Positions 1-12,550 of a stretch of DNA of 64,000 nucleotides are shown here, in pieces. The notes beneath the pieces were generated by a model. It saw only the letters and a program-made list of their open reading frames with translations, did not search any database and was not told the origin of the DNA. The stretch covers positions 3,533,501 to 3,597,500 of the forward strand of contig NC_059476.1 of the NCBI RefSeq assembly GCF_018139145.2, written 5' to 3'. A program made the translations under genes and the position numbers. The DNA is from Gymnogyps californianus. Taxonomy: Eukaryota > Chordata > Aves > Accipitriformes > Cathartidae. Position 1 is the stretch's first letter. Each line of letters starts with the position of its first letter.

Positions 1-7
1 ACAATTA

Positions 8-175
8 TAGATGCATCAATTAATGTTCGTCGGCGTGGCTACAATGCTACGGGAAGGTCCATAAGACCTGGCTGAATTTGTGGAGTTCCGGGAACTGATG
101 AACACGGATGAGGAGATTCACTTGTCTTGTCCCTTCCAGACTTTCATCCCGTTCCCACTTCTGCTCTATATATAG
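8..175 (+). pseudogene. coding-like stretch broken by an in-frame stop
   Basis: One forward frame runs from a stop at 8-10 to a stop at 173-175 with a single internal TAA at 62-64. After that stop the frame reads as plausible protein, including AEFVEFRELMNTDEEIHL, rich in Glu and hydrophobic residues. The block also holds more CpG than the flanking DNA. I do not recognise the protein. It could be a decayed retrocopy, a fragment of an exon whose 5' side lies outside the window, or simply a lucky frame. No clear splice acceptor or donor frames it. The 36-codon length after the stop is not unusual by chance, so the call is weak. Confidence 0.15.
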
Positions 176-2837
176 CTGAAGTTGCTGGGCAGAATAGTGG
201 AGATATTCTTATCAGCTTTTCATTATTCTGATGACACTGAACTCTGTCACATCATTCCCCCACCCAGTAAGCCCTGTTTAGGCTAATAATTAGCAAGATA
301 GATCACCGAAGTGCATGTGGATATAAAAACATAGACACAAAATCATCACTAGTTGTAAGAAATACTTTAGTTTGTATTAACCCATTTAATGTGGTGAAGG
401 AGAGCAGTAACGCAAGTTCAGCTAATGTCATTATACCATATACTGCTTTCGTGAATTTTTACTATCTTGAGATCGAACAGTATGCGATACTGGTTTCTCT
501 GTTTAAGGCTTGACATTTCCTTTCATTAAATGACAACACACTGCTTCTCTTGTTTCCTCTAACAGTTACTGTAATATGATATATATTTTAACTGCTGAAC
601 ACTCAGCTGGAAAAGATTGACTGTAGCAGTTTTTCTAAATATATTTGATGCACAGATGTTCTAAGAACCTGTTTTGCATGCTTGCCTGACTCGGTTTCCT
701 TTCAATTTTTTAAGGGAGATGCCATCTATTATATCCATTTGTAACTCTTCTACTCTCTTGCCTGTAAGGAAAATAACAAAAAATCTTGACTTGCAGTTGC
801 CTACGGTTTGGTGTAATGGATCCCACGGTCAGCTCGGCGGATGGGCAGTGTGCAGCTGGTGGAGCCAGAGGGAATTCATCCATGTCATCGGTCAGTAATT
901 CAAGACCCTTTTTAGATAGGAAGTGTCCTGTCCAATATGACAGTAGATCTGAAAGAAGTGGCAGTACCTGGTCAGCCGAACGACAGCACGCATTGGCATC
1001 TTCCCTGGTTCCATAGCCCCAAACCCACCACCCTCGTCCCCCTGCAGCGAGGAGGCACTGCCTTCACGTTGGACAGCCCTGGAGACTCTCTGTTGGTAAC
1101 AAAAAGTGCTCCGATTCCTACGCATTTTGGACGGCACGAAATTGTTTGCTGAAACTTTCTTCGGCATACCGATTCACGTCAGTGGGAGTGCTACAGGAGA
1201 AGCGTTGGATAGGATTGTCCTCAAAACTGCAAAATCTGCAGTTATTTTCTAGCATCGTCCCTATGTTAGATGGTTTGAGGGGTTTGAGGGCTACCAGACA
1301 CAGATGTTAAAGCCTGTCCTTATTCCAGCTGATGACCCTGGATCTTTCCAGAGCATTAGAGAGCAGTTTTATCTGTTTCCTTGAGCTATATTATGCTTCC
1401 AGTTCAGCAATATAACCAATTCTGTAATACTATTATTCCATATAAATTGGCTTATTATCCTTTTGAAAAGCCTAAAGATCTGTGTTTGCTCTTGTTGATA
1501 TTTCAATAGAAATCCACATGAACTTATTTCAATGCATTTTAAATCTTAAAAAAAAATAAAAATCCCCAAATTGGACAAGTGAATGAATGGGAAACGACTG
1601 TTAATTTTTTCATTTTAGGAAAAGAAAGCTACCCCAGCAGGAAAGAAAGGAACCTCAGGGCGACTTTGCTAGAGAGGTTCTTAGGTATCTTGTTCTGTAT
1701 ACTATCACCAACATAACAGACAGCCTTCCTGACCTTAGAGGGGAAATGACAAGGTGCTTAAACTTAATGCATTTTAAAATAATTAATCATCTATTATATA
1801 TGGCTAAGTTCAAGAAACAGTAAATTGCTTTTTATCTTTTGTCAGTGAAAGCGTAATTTCAGTTTTGAGAACAGATAAATCTAGGTCACTGGATGGATTT
1901 TCTGTGGTTTCTCTGACATTTGAATAAATTAAGAATAGATTTTGAACACTGAACAAATCAATCACAAAGTATCCAAAAAAGAGTATGCCCAGAAAAGAAA
2001 TTTTGGGATTGGTCCTTCAGTAGTTTTCTTCTCAAAGCATGGGTTCAGTCACAATTTCATAAGAAACATATTTTTAATTGTATCATGCTCTCTGACATGG
2101 CCAAGCTACTATTTTAATTGTGAGCTTTGGGCATGTAGGGAGAGCATTTCTCTGGTATAACTTATTTTGGCTTTTCCTTTCTTAGAGTCAAACGGTGACT
2201 GTCGGTTGTACTTGTGCTGTATCATGGCACTGCCTCACTTTGACCTTTCATATGAGCATCCGTGTCCTGGTCAGTTATAATTAAGTCATAAATCCATCAA
2301 ATTTCAGCAAGGTTAAATTGTGCTATTTCCTGAAAACTCTCTTCCTACACCTGACACTTGTAATTCTCCATCTTCTCTTCCTCCCGTTTCCCACCCAGCA
2401 CCTTAGTGCCTTTTTACAAACGGTGCTGTCGCTGGCTCTATGCAGCAGCATAATTGGTCCTTTGTCATCTTTAAGTATTTTGTGACAACATCGGGCAAAT
2501 GTCTGTCAGGTAAAAGGAAACCTGCTGACCAGGACACATCACTGCAGCCTTCATTCCTAGGGCTGGATTCGCTGGTACGTCAGAGTTAGTAGAAACTCAG
2601 TCTGAATTGGGGAAGGCAGGGATAACTGCCCTGTGGGACCAGACAAGGGGCAGGAACGGGCAGAAAAAGAGTCTCAAAGCTGGTTTACCTTTCTAGGTTC
2701 ATAACGATATCCGAGGCTGTCCCACCTCGTGCTGAGCAGAGCGAGGAAATCCCACATTGCATATTTTTGGCAACAGTGGTACAGCTTCTACTTAAAGGGT
2801 TATGTATAAAGTCTTCATTACTCCTGTGTCTTCTTAT
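176..2837. other. intergenic or intronic, no gene recognised
   Basis: Mostly AT-rich non-coding sequence. A moderately GC-rich patch at about 800-1150 carries overlapping open frames on both strands. The forward one contains MDPTVSSADGQCAAGG and begins just after a possible acceptor, 'ttgacttgcag', but no family is recognisable and no convincing donor follows. The rest is T-rich and A-rich DNA with frequent stops in all frames. Confidence 0.6.
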
Positions 2838-2911
2838 AGATATAAATTATTATTTAATTTATAATTAAATTAATTTAATTATATTATTAATTATATATAT
2901 ACAATTAAATT
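2838..2911. repeat. AT-rich low-complexity tract
   Basis: About 74 bp made almost only of A and T, with many TTAATT and ATTAAT words and a short TA run. It is simple low-complexity sequence and would be masked as such. It may act as an easily melted or nucleosome-poor stretch, but nothing here shows that. Confidence 0.8.
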
Positions 2912-5900
2912 TGTACAGCGGTACAAATAAAAGGTTGATTGGAAAGCAGAAAAATTTTAGGACTTTTTTCCCCTGTTTTTTTTCATCAGCACTCTTTTTA
3001 TATGTTCTTGTCCATTCTAAGTATTTCAGATTAGATCCTTTGCTACCATGTAAACTGTTAGAACTATATTCTTTGGTCATTTATTACAGACAGAAATGCA
3101 AGGTAAGTAGAGGTCATTTCTTCTGTGAAATATGCACGAGTACTTACCCAAAACTAAAATCGGCAAGTGGGTCTGGAAGGAGCCCTCCCACAGTCGAGAT
3201 CAGACGATGCCGTCGTCGTGCCCGGAGATCTGCACCCTCATCCCAGGGCGTACAGGCAGTCCCTGGGGCTTATCTGAGCAGTGAAAGCAGACATAAAAAA
3301 GAAAATCTGTGATCACACAGTCTAATCCTTTGTCTTGTTTACTCGAATCAGAAAATATAACTTACCTGACGCTTTATTTGACCTTCAGTTAAGGAAAGCA
3401 GAAGGAAAGGTAACTGCAAACTGTGAAGGAGCAGGGGAAAGCGTGCTTCAGAGTATGTACTTAGTTCTGTCATGGTTGGACTCGCCAGGGTAAGTGAGGT
3501 ATGTTTATTTTTCTGATAAATGACTAGTGTTTTTGTCATCACTCGACAGCAGGTTCTCTTCAGGCACCCATTGCATCTTCAAAGAATCCATTAGTTGAAC
3601 ATCTTGTTTCAATTATTTTGGAGGCTGTTGAGAGAGCTATTCTAAAACATGAAAAAACACGTCTTCCCCAGTTCGCTGGCTATCTGAACGAAGCAAAAAG
3701 ACCTCGGACAGCATTTCTCCAATTTTATTATGGCTTTTTCCTTGTACAGGACAACCCCATTTTCCCTGACCCACACCCAAACCCCCCAAAATTTGGGCTT
3801 CCCACTTGCAGGATTACACTTTAAAGAGGCTGGAGGATTTCATTCTTCACTCATTGCCCCGTTTCAAGGGTATCAGCATTTGTCAGCTATTGATGAGATG
3901 TGGAAGAAAAGGATTTTGAATTTCTTGGTTACCAGGATATAGTAATTATATTCTGCTTTTCCCATGGGATGAGATTCTCCTTTGGTGTACAGGTCCTGGG
4001 CAAGGGTAAAGCTTTCACATGGAGATGCACAGGTTTGGTCGATGCAAAAGTGAGTCTGAGCAATCCTATACAGAAAGTGAGAGAGCACCGGGGGATCCAG
4101 ATCCATGCACACCGACAAGGAAAAACACCGCTGCTCCTGCGTGGGCATCCCATGAGTGGAAGTGGATTTGCCCCAAATGGGAAAGAGCAGAGCTTCAATG
4201 GAGCTTTAAAATTCATCCGAATAGTTTCAAAGCACCTTTCTTATCCTTAGCTAAATTGGAGCAAAACAAGAAGGAAGCTGAAGTTTCTTACTGATTTGGA
4301 ACTCACAAACTCCATAATTTCAGGTGACGGTAGGTTTGGTAATTTTAAGACAGATTTCCTGGGAATCCCTAAGGGCAAACTTTATGCAAGCAAAAGCAGA
4401 ATGATGGATGCGCTATCTAGGACACGCAGCTCCACATCTGTGGATATTTTAGTAAAATAAGATTAAATGAGGAAAAACTATATTCTTTTTAATTTCCCTT
4501 GGGTTTGGTTAAACCTCCAGAGACAAATGGCTTCCCTAGAGGTACCAGACGATTGGAAAAAAAATCAGCCTCCCAACTGGGAAAGTGAGACAGCACGTCC
4601 GCATCTAAATCTTTCTTCATGGGAAACTAGAAGTTGCTGAGGGATGGACCCGGAGCAAGAATCCAACACCAAAAAGGACGTTACTGTCTTGGCCCCCGTG
4701 CAGGGAGGGTCTCCATCGTACGAGTTACACGGCAGTGTTTATCCACAGCACCAGCCCTGCGATATATCCTCGCCTGCTGCAGCAAACCCTGCGATTTCTC
4801 CAGACATACCCTGGCTGCTGATTTACTCCCGCAAAGGAGAGAGAACTGCGCTGCCACGGGGCTTTTAACAGCTCCTTTGTTGTCTCGGAGTGCTGGGGAG
4901 CCTGAGCGGCAACGTAAAGCGCAGGGTGAAGAGTACAGTAGAGCCCACTGGAGAAAAAGCTGTAGTCATTAATATGGATTCCAGGGTAATTTTATATTTC
5001 ATGAGCTTCTTTTCTCTTTCTCCTCAAGCCCCCAGGAGATGGCAGATGTTTTCAGGTATCACGTGGAGAGCAATGTGTCTTTTTTCTTTTTTTTTTTATT
5101 GTGAAGATTACTCCTCACTTGCAAGGATTAAGAGAGGAAATTTTTTTTTTTTTAATCAAATGCCCAACTCAGATATTCTTCACCAAACGCAATCAACATT
5201 TCTGAAAAGTTTGCAGTCCTACTGCCTCGTAGAGCATTTGCCCTGTCAAAGGTATGGACTTGTTCATTAAAGCTGGCTACCCAGAAAGCTTGGATCCCTT
5301 ATCTCCTTCAGGGGTACAGCTCATATGCGATACAATATCAGGATCAGTGAAACTGCAAAATGTTTGTGCTATTCTCAGATTGTACATTTATTCCATATAC
5401 ATTATTGTCTCCTTCTAAACCCAAATTCAGAGCAAAACACCTGGTTAAATCAAGTCTGTACATAAAATTTGAGACATTAGGTCTAATCTTGCAGTCTGTA
5501 ACTAAAGAAAGGTATTACAAATAAAACCGTTGCAAAAGCCACATTGAATTTCTTCTGGCGAAATCCGACATATTAGCAATAAACCACTGTAACAATGGGC
5601 AAGATCTCAGAAGAAAAGTGAGGGGACATAAAATCTCTGTTTCCATCACTATAGCGTTACTCTATTTCAGTATTGCATACGCGTCTATTGAACTTATCTA
5701 TATTTGTCCCTTCAATTCCTTTCTGTTGATTTCTTGCTTTCCTTTAACAATAGAATAATTTTCTCCCTCTTCTGCATACAGATATAAGGGTGGTAAGATG
5801 GAGTACATTTTTTTCTGAAAAACTGTAAAAATTACAGTGTATTAATTCATTGTACCCAGTACTTGCCTAAATACAGAAATATCTACCATGAGGGTAATGT

Positions 5901-6157
5901 GTAATGTCAACAGCCGATGAGCTCTTAGCGCCAAGGTCTTTGCACCATGGGTTCCTTCCTAACTCCATCCTTCCGTACTTGGACCGTGGCTTTGGCCAGA
6001 AGATACTGCACCCTTCCAGCATGAAGGCAAGACCTCTACACAATAACTTGCAACTGCTGAGTGTATTCAACCAAAAAAAGCACGTTCAAAAGACTGGTCA
6101 TGCATCCCTGATGCATAAACATGCTGGAAATTGCACCTTTTCTCTGGTCTACTCCAG
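2912..6157. other. intergenic or intronic, no gene recognised
   Basis: Open frames of 90-133 codons occur around 2911-3312 and 3900-4300, but they overlap each other on both strands and show no recognisable motif or codon pattern. A block at 3389-3489 sits between a moderate acceptor and a strong donor (gtaagt) and is open for 33 codons. It is described under findings. Poly-T and poly-A tracts lie at about 5079-5097 and 5142-5153. Confidence 0.55.
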
Positions 6158-6312
6158 GAGTGTTTTAGGAACGTGCTGTGAAATAGGGATGGGGACGAAT
6201 ATTGCAAACCTTGGCTGGGTGGGTGCTGTTAGTGCTCGGTCACTGCATTGCTGCCAGCAGGCAAGACTGGAAACGTCTGTGAATTCTCTTAGAGCGTGGG
6301 CATTCGGTGAGG
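6158..6312 (+). other. splice-site-bracketed block, possible exon
   Basis: The segment follows a good acceptor (pyrimidine-rich 'tttctctggtctactccag', AG at 6156-6157) and ends in a strong donor (gtgagt at 6313-6318). It lies inside the longest open frame of the window, 5904-6416, whose 170-residue product shows no domain, signal peptide or membrane segment that I recognise. Splicing to the next bracketed block at 6536 would shift into a frame that stops within six codons, so a non-coding RNA exon is more likely than a coding one. Chance pairing of splice motifs is also possible. Confidence 0.2.
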
Positions 6313-6535
6313 GTGAGTCAATTCTTACAGACAGTAGATATAAATACAGCAAAGGAGCACCAGCAGAAATGTCAAAGTCCTACCAACTCTACTCCCTCAC
6401 CCAACTTTTATTTTAGCTTAAAATGTAAAAAATAATTTACTTCTTAGCAAATATGGAGGCCAATTCATAAAGTATTTATTTCCCCCTACCTTGGTGTTTA
6501 AGGTGGCTCTATTTTTTTTTTTCTCTTCTTTCCAG

Positions 6536-6648
6536 GGAAGCGAACAGACAGCTAACACTCTACTGAATGAAAGATATATGAACCATAAAATTGCCAGAGA
6601 ATCTCTAATGTACATGCTCAAGTCATCAGGCTTCACTTCTTTTTAAGT
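6536..6648 (+). other. splice-site-bracketed block, possible exon
   Basis: A very strong acceptor (T11, then CTCTTCTTTCCAG, ending at 6535) precedes this 113-bp block and a consensus donor gtgagt follows at 6649. One frame stays open for 36 codons from the first base, containing SEQTANTLLNERYMNHKI, and closes at TAA 6644-6646, two bases before the donor. A stop so close to the donor is odd for a coding exon and would suit either a penultimate-exon stop or a non-coding RNA exon. I recognise no protein family. With the 6158-6312 block it would leave a 223-bp intron. Confidence 0.25.
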
Positions 6649-9600
6649 GTGAGTAAGGACTCTGACTATTCTTGTGTTTGGCTGACATTAGAAGGTTTAA
6701 GAATTATTTTAAAGGACAAAAGCTAAAATAACTTTTATATATTTCACTGAAAGGAACTAGAAATATTTTACAGAGTGATGAAGATTGTATTTCCTAAACC
6801 TAATGGGAAGGGTCCCCCAAACCAGACCTCGTAATATTGGCTGCACAGAGGAAAAAAATATTAATTTTAATGTCCCTTCACAGTTTCACTCTGCCTTATC
6901 ACCTTCACGTGATGCTCACAAAAATAAAATGATTATGGATGTGGCAAAAAAATCCTTTCAGTATTTCTCATAAACCGAGATACATTAGGCTCTATCAGAG
7001 TCTCCTAACGGTTGTAATAGAGAGAGGCAGCCTGAAGTCCTAGACTAACTTTGCAATAGGTATGTTATACAATGAGAACATGAAACAGAGGAAGAGCTGG
7101 AAGGAGAATAAGGTGATGATGGAGTCCTTCCTCGGTATGTGATATTCCTTTGCCCATTCCCAAGAAACAAGGAAGAAAAGTCTTGTAAAAATTGTCAGCA
7201 ATATGAAAGCACATTATCTGGGACACTAAAGAAAAAAGATCATAACTTTTGCTCTGTATCCTGTCTATTCCCCTGGTGTCGAATGATACAACCTTAAAAT
7301 ACTCTTTTTGTTTTATTACTTGGAAAAGCGGAATAAATTTACAAATCTGAAGTTTTAGATAACCATATTTTAAAAGAAACTTCTTCTAATGATATTTTCT
7401 GCTTATAAATGACCTGATGTGCAATATTGTGTTCCCTTCCTGGACATATGGGGTAAAGGTTTGCTCCTGGGATGCTCTAGGAGGTGCCCAGCTTGCAGCA
7501 GGCCGAAAGGGCTGCGCATGCTGCTGTGGCCTTGGCCGGAGGGGAAGGGATGGAGTTGGGGTTCCCTTCTGCTCTGACCCCCAGCACAGGGCCTTTACAC
7601 GTTGGTGTACCGGAGGGTGGCGTAAATGGATGTGGGGAATTCGTTTAAGCAAACGGTACGTGAAAAGTATATAAACTGCAGACCTGAAAATATCTCAGTG
7701 CAAATAATATTTGCAGAACTGAGAGCTGCCTGCTGGAAGTGGGGGAGTGCCAGCGAAATCTGTCAAAGGGCAGCTTTAGGGTAAAATGTGAACGTATGTA
7801 TGAGTTGGCAAATATGCAACTGCCTATAAGAACCAACTAAAATGTCAATAGACCTGAATATTCTTCACCCTCCAAATAATTCATTTAAATCATTTCACTT
7901 TTTTCATTTTTTTCCCCCAAGGGGTAAATATTCCAGAGCTTCAGACAAAACCCGCTATGTGGAAGAAAACCCCACACCCATTAAATTAGCTGCCATTGCC
8001 CGTGCAACCATTCTTCCTCACATTGTACGTATTAGGAATATCTGAAAATAATAAACTATATGTGCTGTAGCACAAAATCTGACCGGGGCAGCTGGGATGG
8101 GTTTCACAGCTGGCGTGAGAATCGGGCACGGCACTCCAGAGAAAAGGTGGGGAACCAGAGCAACGCGACGGATCGTCTGGCAAAGGTTTGGTTTGCCGCT
8201 TTGCAGAGGCTCTTAGGTTGGTGTGTGCGAGTGCGCGATGCATGACTGCTGTGGGCCTCCCACACGAGAGTTAGAAAGGCTGAACTCTTTTGCAGATGCA
8301 AAGCAGCAGTACGGGAGCCTGAGGTTCAGTGAGCATGCAATTATGTGTGAGATTCAATTATGGGCTTTTGAAGGCATCCCTTCTTCATTTTGACCAGTAT
8401 TTATATAACTTCTGCATGATATATATAGTTCTTCCTGCTTACTAAACTAGAAGAAAAATCCCCATCAGAGTAAAAAGTTCCCCTGGAATTTGATTCCTGA
8501 TGCATTTTTCTTATGTAAGCAGCTTCTGGGAAGGGAATAATCTCTGGAAGGGGGTTACTTTTCTTTCCACATTGATTTAAAAGAAGGGATGAGAATTCTT
8601 CAAAATACAGTTCATCATTTCCTTAACCATGGCTATGACATGGTCTCCTGAGAAAACACACAGTCATTCTATCATTTCATATCAAGCCTGACACTTTCAA
8701 ATCACATTTCACTGTCACGCATTTTGCCCTAGCATACACTCCACAATTTATTTTGACAGAAATATATTTCCGACCCCTTTTCACGAGGCAGTCATTACCA
8801 ACGGGCGCAGTCCATAGGAAGCATGGGTCGTGGTCACCCGGTGATGCCGGGACTGTTGTGCGGAGGAGCAGAGGAACGGCACAGGCTCCTGTTGCATTCT
8901 GTCTAGGAGGCCCTCTCAAAGGAGAATTTATAAAAGATAGACAACAAAGAAAATGTAAACCATGAAGTTTTCATAGAATTTAGACCAATGTCCTTCTTAC
9001 GTGTGTTAGAATTGTAAATTTTCTCCCTGTTTGCAAAATCACAAGAACATGCTTACAAATGTAAATTATTTGACCTACAAAGCTTATCTTCATATATATA
9101 CACAGATAGACAAGCGGAGAGGAGCACAGATAGTCGACCACACTAATAAAGTCCGTTGATGACAGAAGCTGAGATAAGGACCTAAGCTGATATCACAGAA
9201 ATGATTTAAACCTGCTTCCTTGTTCTATGTCACTACGTTTGAAATGGGGAGGTTTTTCCAGGACCTGCAGATGGATTGCTGAAGTGTTCATAGTAACAAC
9301 ATTTTGCATATTACCTTCTACTCCCGTGCACTTAAAGGGATTAAATGCTTCTATAAATAGGAAGTTGGGAAACCGAGAAGTGACGTGATTCCTTCAAGAT
9401 GAAGGGCACTTGATCAGGAAACAGTGACTTGGGGGAAAAAGGCCAGGAATAGAGATTTCATTTTTGGACTCAGTCCTATGCCCAGCCACTGCACGGTGCT
9501 TTTTTCTGCCCGCGCCGAGTGCTGCGCTCCGAGCCATGCGAGAGAGGAGGAGTCCCTTTCTCGCCGTGGAGGACAGCCTTTTCATGTCTCACTTAAATGT

Positions 9601-11431
9601 GCTCTTACAGCGGAAAATCTTTTCCTCAGCTACTTCTGATTAGCACTTTTTGTCTTCAACAACAGTGCTTATTACGGTGAATGGAAACCTTACTTCAAGG
9701 GATGTATACATGGACCACAGATTAAGCACACACTGATCATAAATACAGTTTATGACCTAAAATAAGTTTTTTAAATGTAGTTCATCAGTTAGCTTAACAT
9801 ATTGTCTGAGTTCTTTTTCGCTGAAGACATTTAATTTTTTTTTTAACAAATAGGAACATTCATATTTAAAGAATAAAGTGAAATAATATGCTTCTATTTC
9901 AAATCTCTTTTTACCCTAGTTACTGATCTTTTTATAAATGCATCTAGAAATCTATAAATTAAAGAAATCTTCTTAAGCAAGGGACTAATATTGGTTGTCT
10001 TGAAAGGAGAAAACTCAGGAGCAATGATAATAAAAAGGGAGCGATCATTTGAGGCAGATCCACAGCCATGGTCAGTAGGAGATGCTTCACCAGAGGATTT
10101 CAGATAATTCCTGTGTGCACCAGAGGAGGAGGCCATCTCCAGGACACAGGGAAAACAAAAATGGGGACAAAGCATGAAATGCTCTTTGTTTTTAAGTTCT
10201 CTCCAATACTCATTTGTTACAATTTTCCTGATTGTGCCTTTTTTGTTCTTTTGACTTAAAATCTGGGAACTATTTTTTCCTAAAATCCTGTTATTCAAAT
10301 GTGTGAACAGTTAAGAAAGATTAAACACTAATGGAGAAAGCCGTCATCTGGGCAATGGGACAGGTATTTAGAGAGAAATGAGGTTTCTAGGACCAGACCT
10401 CTGAGGTTAAAATTTATCTGTCCTACAGGGCCAGTGGCAGGAAAGTGCTAGCTGAAGAAAATGAAGCTTTTGGGGAAAGAATGTTGGAATACGGTGACTT
10501 TCAGATGGTGGCAGTGTGAAGTGAGGGCGTTACAGTGTGGCTGGTTCGTTCCCCAGGTCCATAGAGGCGTGAGCTGTGGTTGCCCTGGGGCAGAGGTCTC
10601 CCTGCCCCGAGGGTCCCTGGCGTAGGTTGGCTCTTCAGGTATAATTGTGGGCATCGGTGTAAGACATCATCCAAATACTGCTTGTTTCACTCCAAGTGTA
10701 GTATAATTGTCTAGGCAGGATTTGTTCTTCATCTAGACCAGCTGCCCTGAGTTTTACAGTAAAAAACTGCACACTCTCATTTTTGTCAAGTGGCGGATGG
10801 GATAAAACACGATCACACCTTCTTAACTAGTAAGTACTATGGGCTTAAGTTTATAAACTTAGCTCGTTCTTCATTATTCTTCATTATATCCCCTTTCTTC
10901 TGTTATTCCTGTCAGTGCAGCGTGAGCTTGCAATGTATCCAAATCAAAGTTTTTATAGCCACGTTGTCATTCTCCAGGACAGACAGAAATTACCATGCAC
11001 AGTGCATGGCTGTGTAGAACCAGGCATTTGAGCTTTAATTCTGCTTTTGAAACAATATATTCGTGAAGGATTTCAGGCACATGACCACTTTTCTTTGCAC
11101 AGGGAAGAATAAAAAATACAGATTGTGTTCTAGTATTGTATTCCTCTGCTAAAACACTGCTAAGCAAACAAACAACAAAACTGTGCCTATAATAAGCACA
11201 AGCTCTTGATCTGAAAAACAACATCAACCAGCTTTTTAGAATCCAGTTAATTATTAAACGACCCATGAAGATTTTGAATGCATGACTGGCTTTTATGAGC
11301 TTATCTGATAGACTGAATTTCTCTGTTTAGTTTATATAGATAACTTCAATTTCTTCTCTTTTCTTGAAAACATATCTTTACGGCTAGATGAGAACATGCA
11401 TTCATTTTGAGTAAGGTATACTTTTATGAGG
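6649..11431. other. intergenic or intronic, no gene recognised
   Basis: Nothing recognisable as a gene or repeat. Two small CpG-bearing patches stand out from the AT-rich background, at about 8080-8245 and 9490-9560. Both carry short overlapping frames on both strands, which is what GC-richer sequence gives by chance. A TA/CA run lies at about 9091-9102. Confidence 0.6.
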
Positions 11432-11532
11432 CATGACAGGGAAATGAGAGCTCCAGAAATGTTAGAAGTAGAATAAGAGGATTGCAGATAAGTCCATTTT
11501 TGGCACTAAATAAAGGCCAAATTCAATTATTA
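11432..11532 (+). repeat. first copy of a diverged repeat pair
   Basis: This segment aligns in the same orientation with 12188-12290. The core, starting 'agaagtagaataagagg' here and 'agaaatggaataactgg' there, stays alignable for about 70 bp at roughly 75 % identity by hand count, with one- or two-base gaps. It could be an old local duplication or two insertions of one ancient interspersed family. I cannot name the family. Confidence 0.5.
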
Positions 11533-12187
11533 TTAGAGGTCATTAAGAAAATGCTGTAGGCAAAGTAAACACATTGGCCGACATACTAAGGAAAACCAGG
11601 TGTATAATCAGATGGGCCTTACAACCAAACCACAATTTCACTGACAGGTTTGAAAAAACCCCATTGCACTTGTGTGTAATCATTTTCCAACTTTCTAAGC
11701 CCGGTTTCAAGAAATCAGTACAGGTCTGTTGTTTCTGCTTTGTACCTCTGGTCGGTTCTCATATTTTTTTCGTTGCACTTACAGAGAAGTGACAATACAG
11801 ACAAGATACTTATCACACAGCTCTGGTGATTGCCATTTCTGGGCAAGGATGCCAAAAAGCTGCTGATGCTACTTTGTGTGTTGTGCGCTGTCCCTGATGG
11901 TGTATAGCTTAATTCGAAAAAGCACGTAATTAAGTGTGTGTTAATTTTTCATTTCCATAATGAGCTTTTATAATTCTGTACAGAGCATGAAAAAAACATT
12001 TCCAAAATAGAAGTGATTTACATCGCAGGCCTTCCTGGGGATTGATTGCCGCTCTCACCGAGCTGCCGGCGGATGAGCAGCGTCCCTTCACCACAGAATT
12101 ACTTAGCGCCAGTATCACAGACCTCGGTCCTGCTCCATTACGTGAGCTCTGTCAGAGGGACCCCCTTATCTACTGCTGCTAGGTGAT

Positions 12188-12290
12188 GGGCATGGCTAAG
12201 AAATGAAATCTCTAACGATAGAAGAAATGGAATAACTGGATTGTAAATAAATCCATTTCGGACACTTAAGAAAGGCTAAACTCTGTGATT
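12188..12290 (+). repeat. second copy of a diverged repeat pair
   Basis: Partner of 11432-11532, about 750 bp downstream and in direct orientation. Shared landmarks in order are 'gcatg', 'aaatga', 'agaa.t.gaataa', 'ggattg', 'tccattt', 'aaaggc.aaa' and 'attatt'. Similarity fades just beyond both ends, so the unit seems to be about 100 bp. Confidence 0.5.
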
Positions 12291-12461
12291 ATTTCTCCAG
12301 AAAAGGAATTATTATTTCTTTGGTAACTGGAGCCTGTGAGGTAGGTAATAAAGTGAACCCAAGTCCTAGGTGAGATGACAACTGGCATATAGTCAGAGTT
12401 ACAGACTGCAATGATTAGCACATAATTACTATTCCTATTACTTGGGGGTGGTTCACAGTCA

Positions 12462-12550
12462 AATACCACTCCTGCCCGCACAAAGCCCTGTTGAAATCAG
12501 TGGAGTACGTTGCCAATAAAAGCTGAGTGTACTCCAAAGTCACTGCTGGG
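12462..12550. repeat. possible ancient amniote repeat fragment
   Basis: Words such as 'cctgcccgcac', 'ttgaaatcagtgga' and 'tactccaaagtcac' resemble the decayed repeats common in bird and reptile genomes that carry 'ttgacttcaatgg'-type cores with 'cctgc' ends. The match is from memory and is loose. Confidence 0.3.

Noticed and set aside
181..280. 'ctgatgacactgaactc' resembling the CR1 reverse transcriptase coding word for Ala-Asp-Asp-Thr
   Set aside because: Neither flank matches CR1, and the right reading frame is not open.
3470..3495. 'ggttggactcgcc' resembling the 3' part of a CR1 element
   Set aside because: Only about 11 bases match, and the flanks have none of the other CR1 3'-end words or the octamer tail.
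5904..6416. Longest open frame, 170 codons
   Set aside because: The product has no recognisable domain, signal or repeat, an unrelated frame lies opposite it on the other strand, and its length is near what chance allows in 64 kb of six frames.
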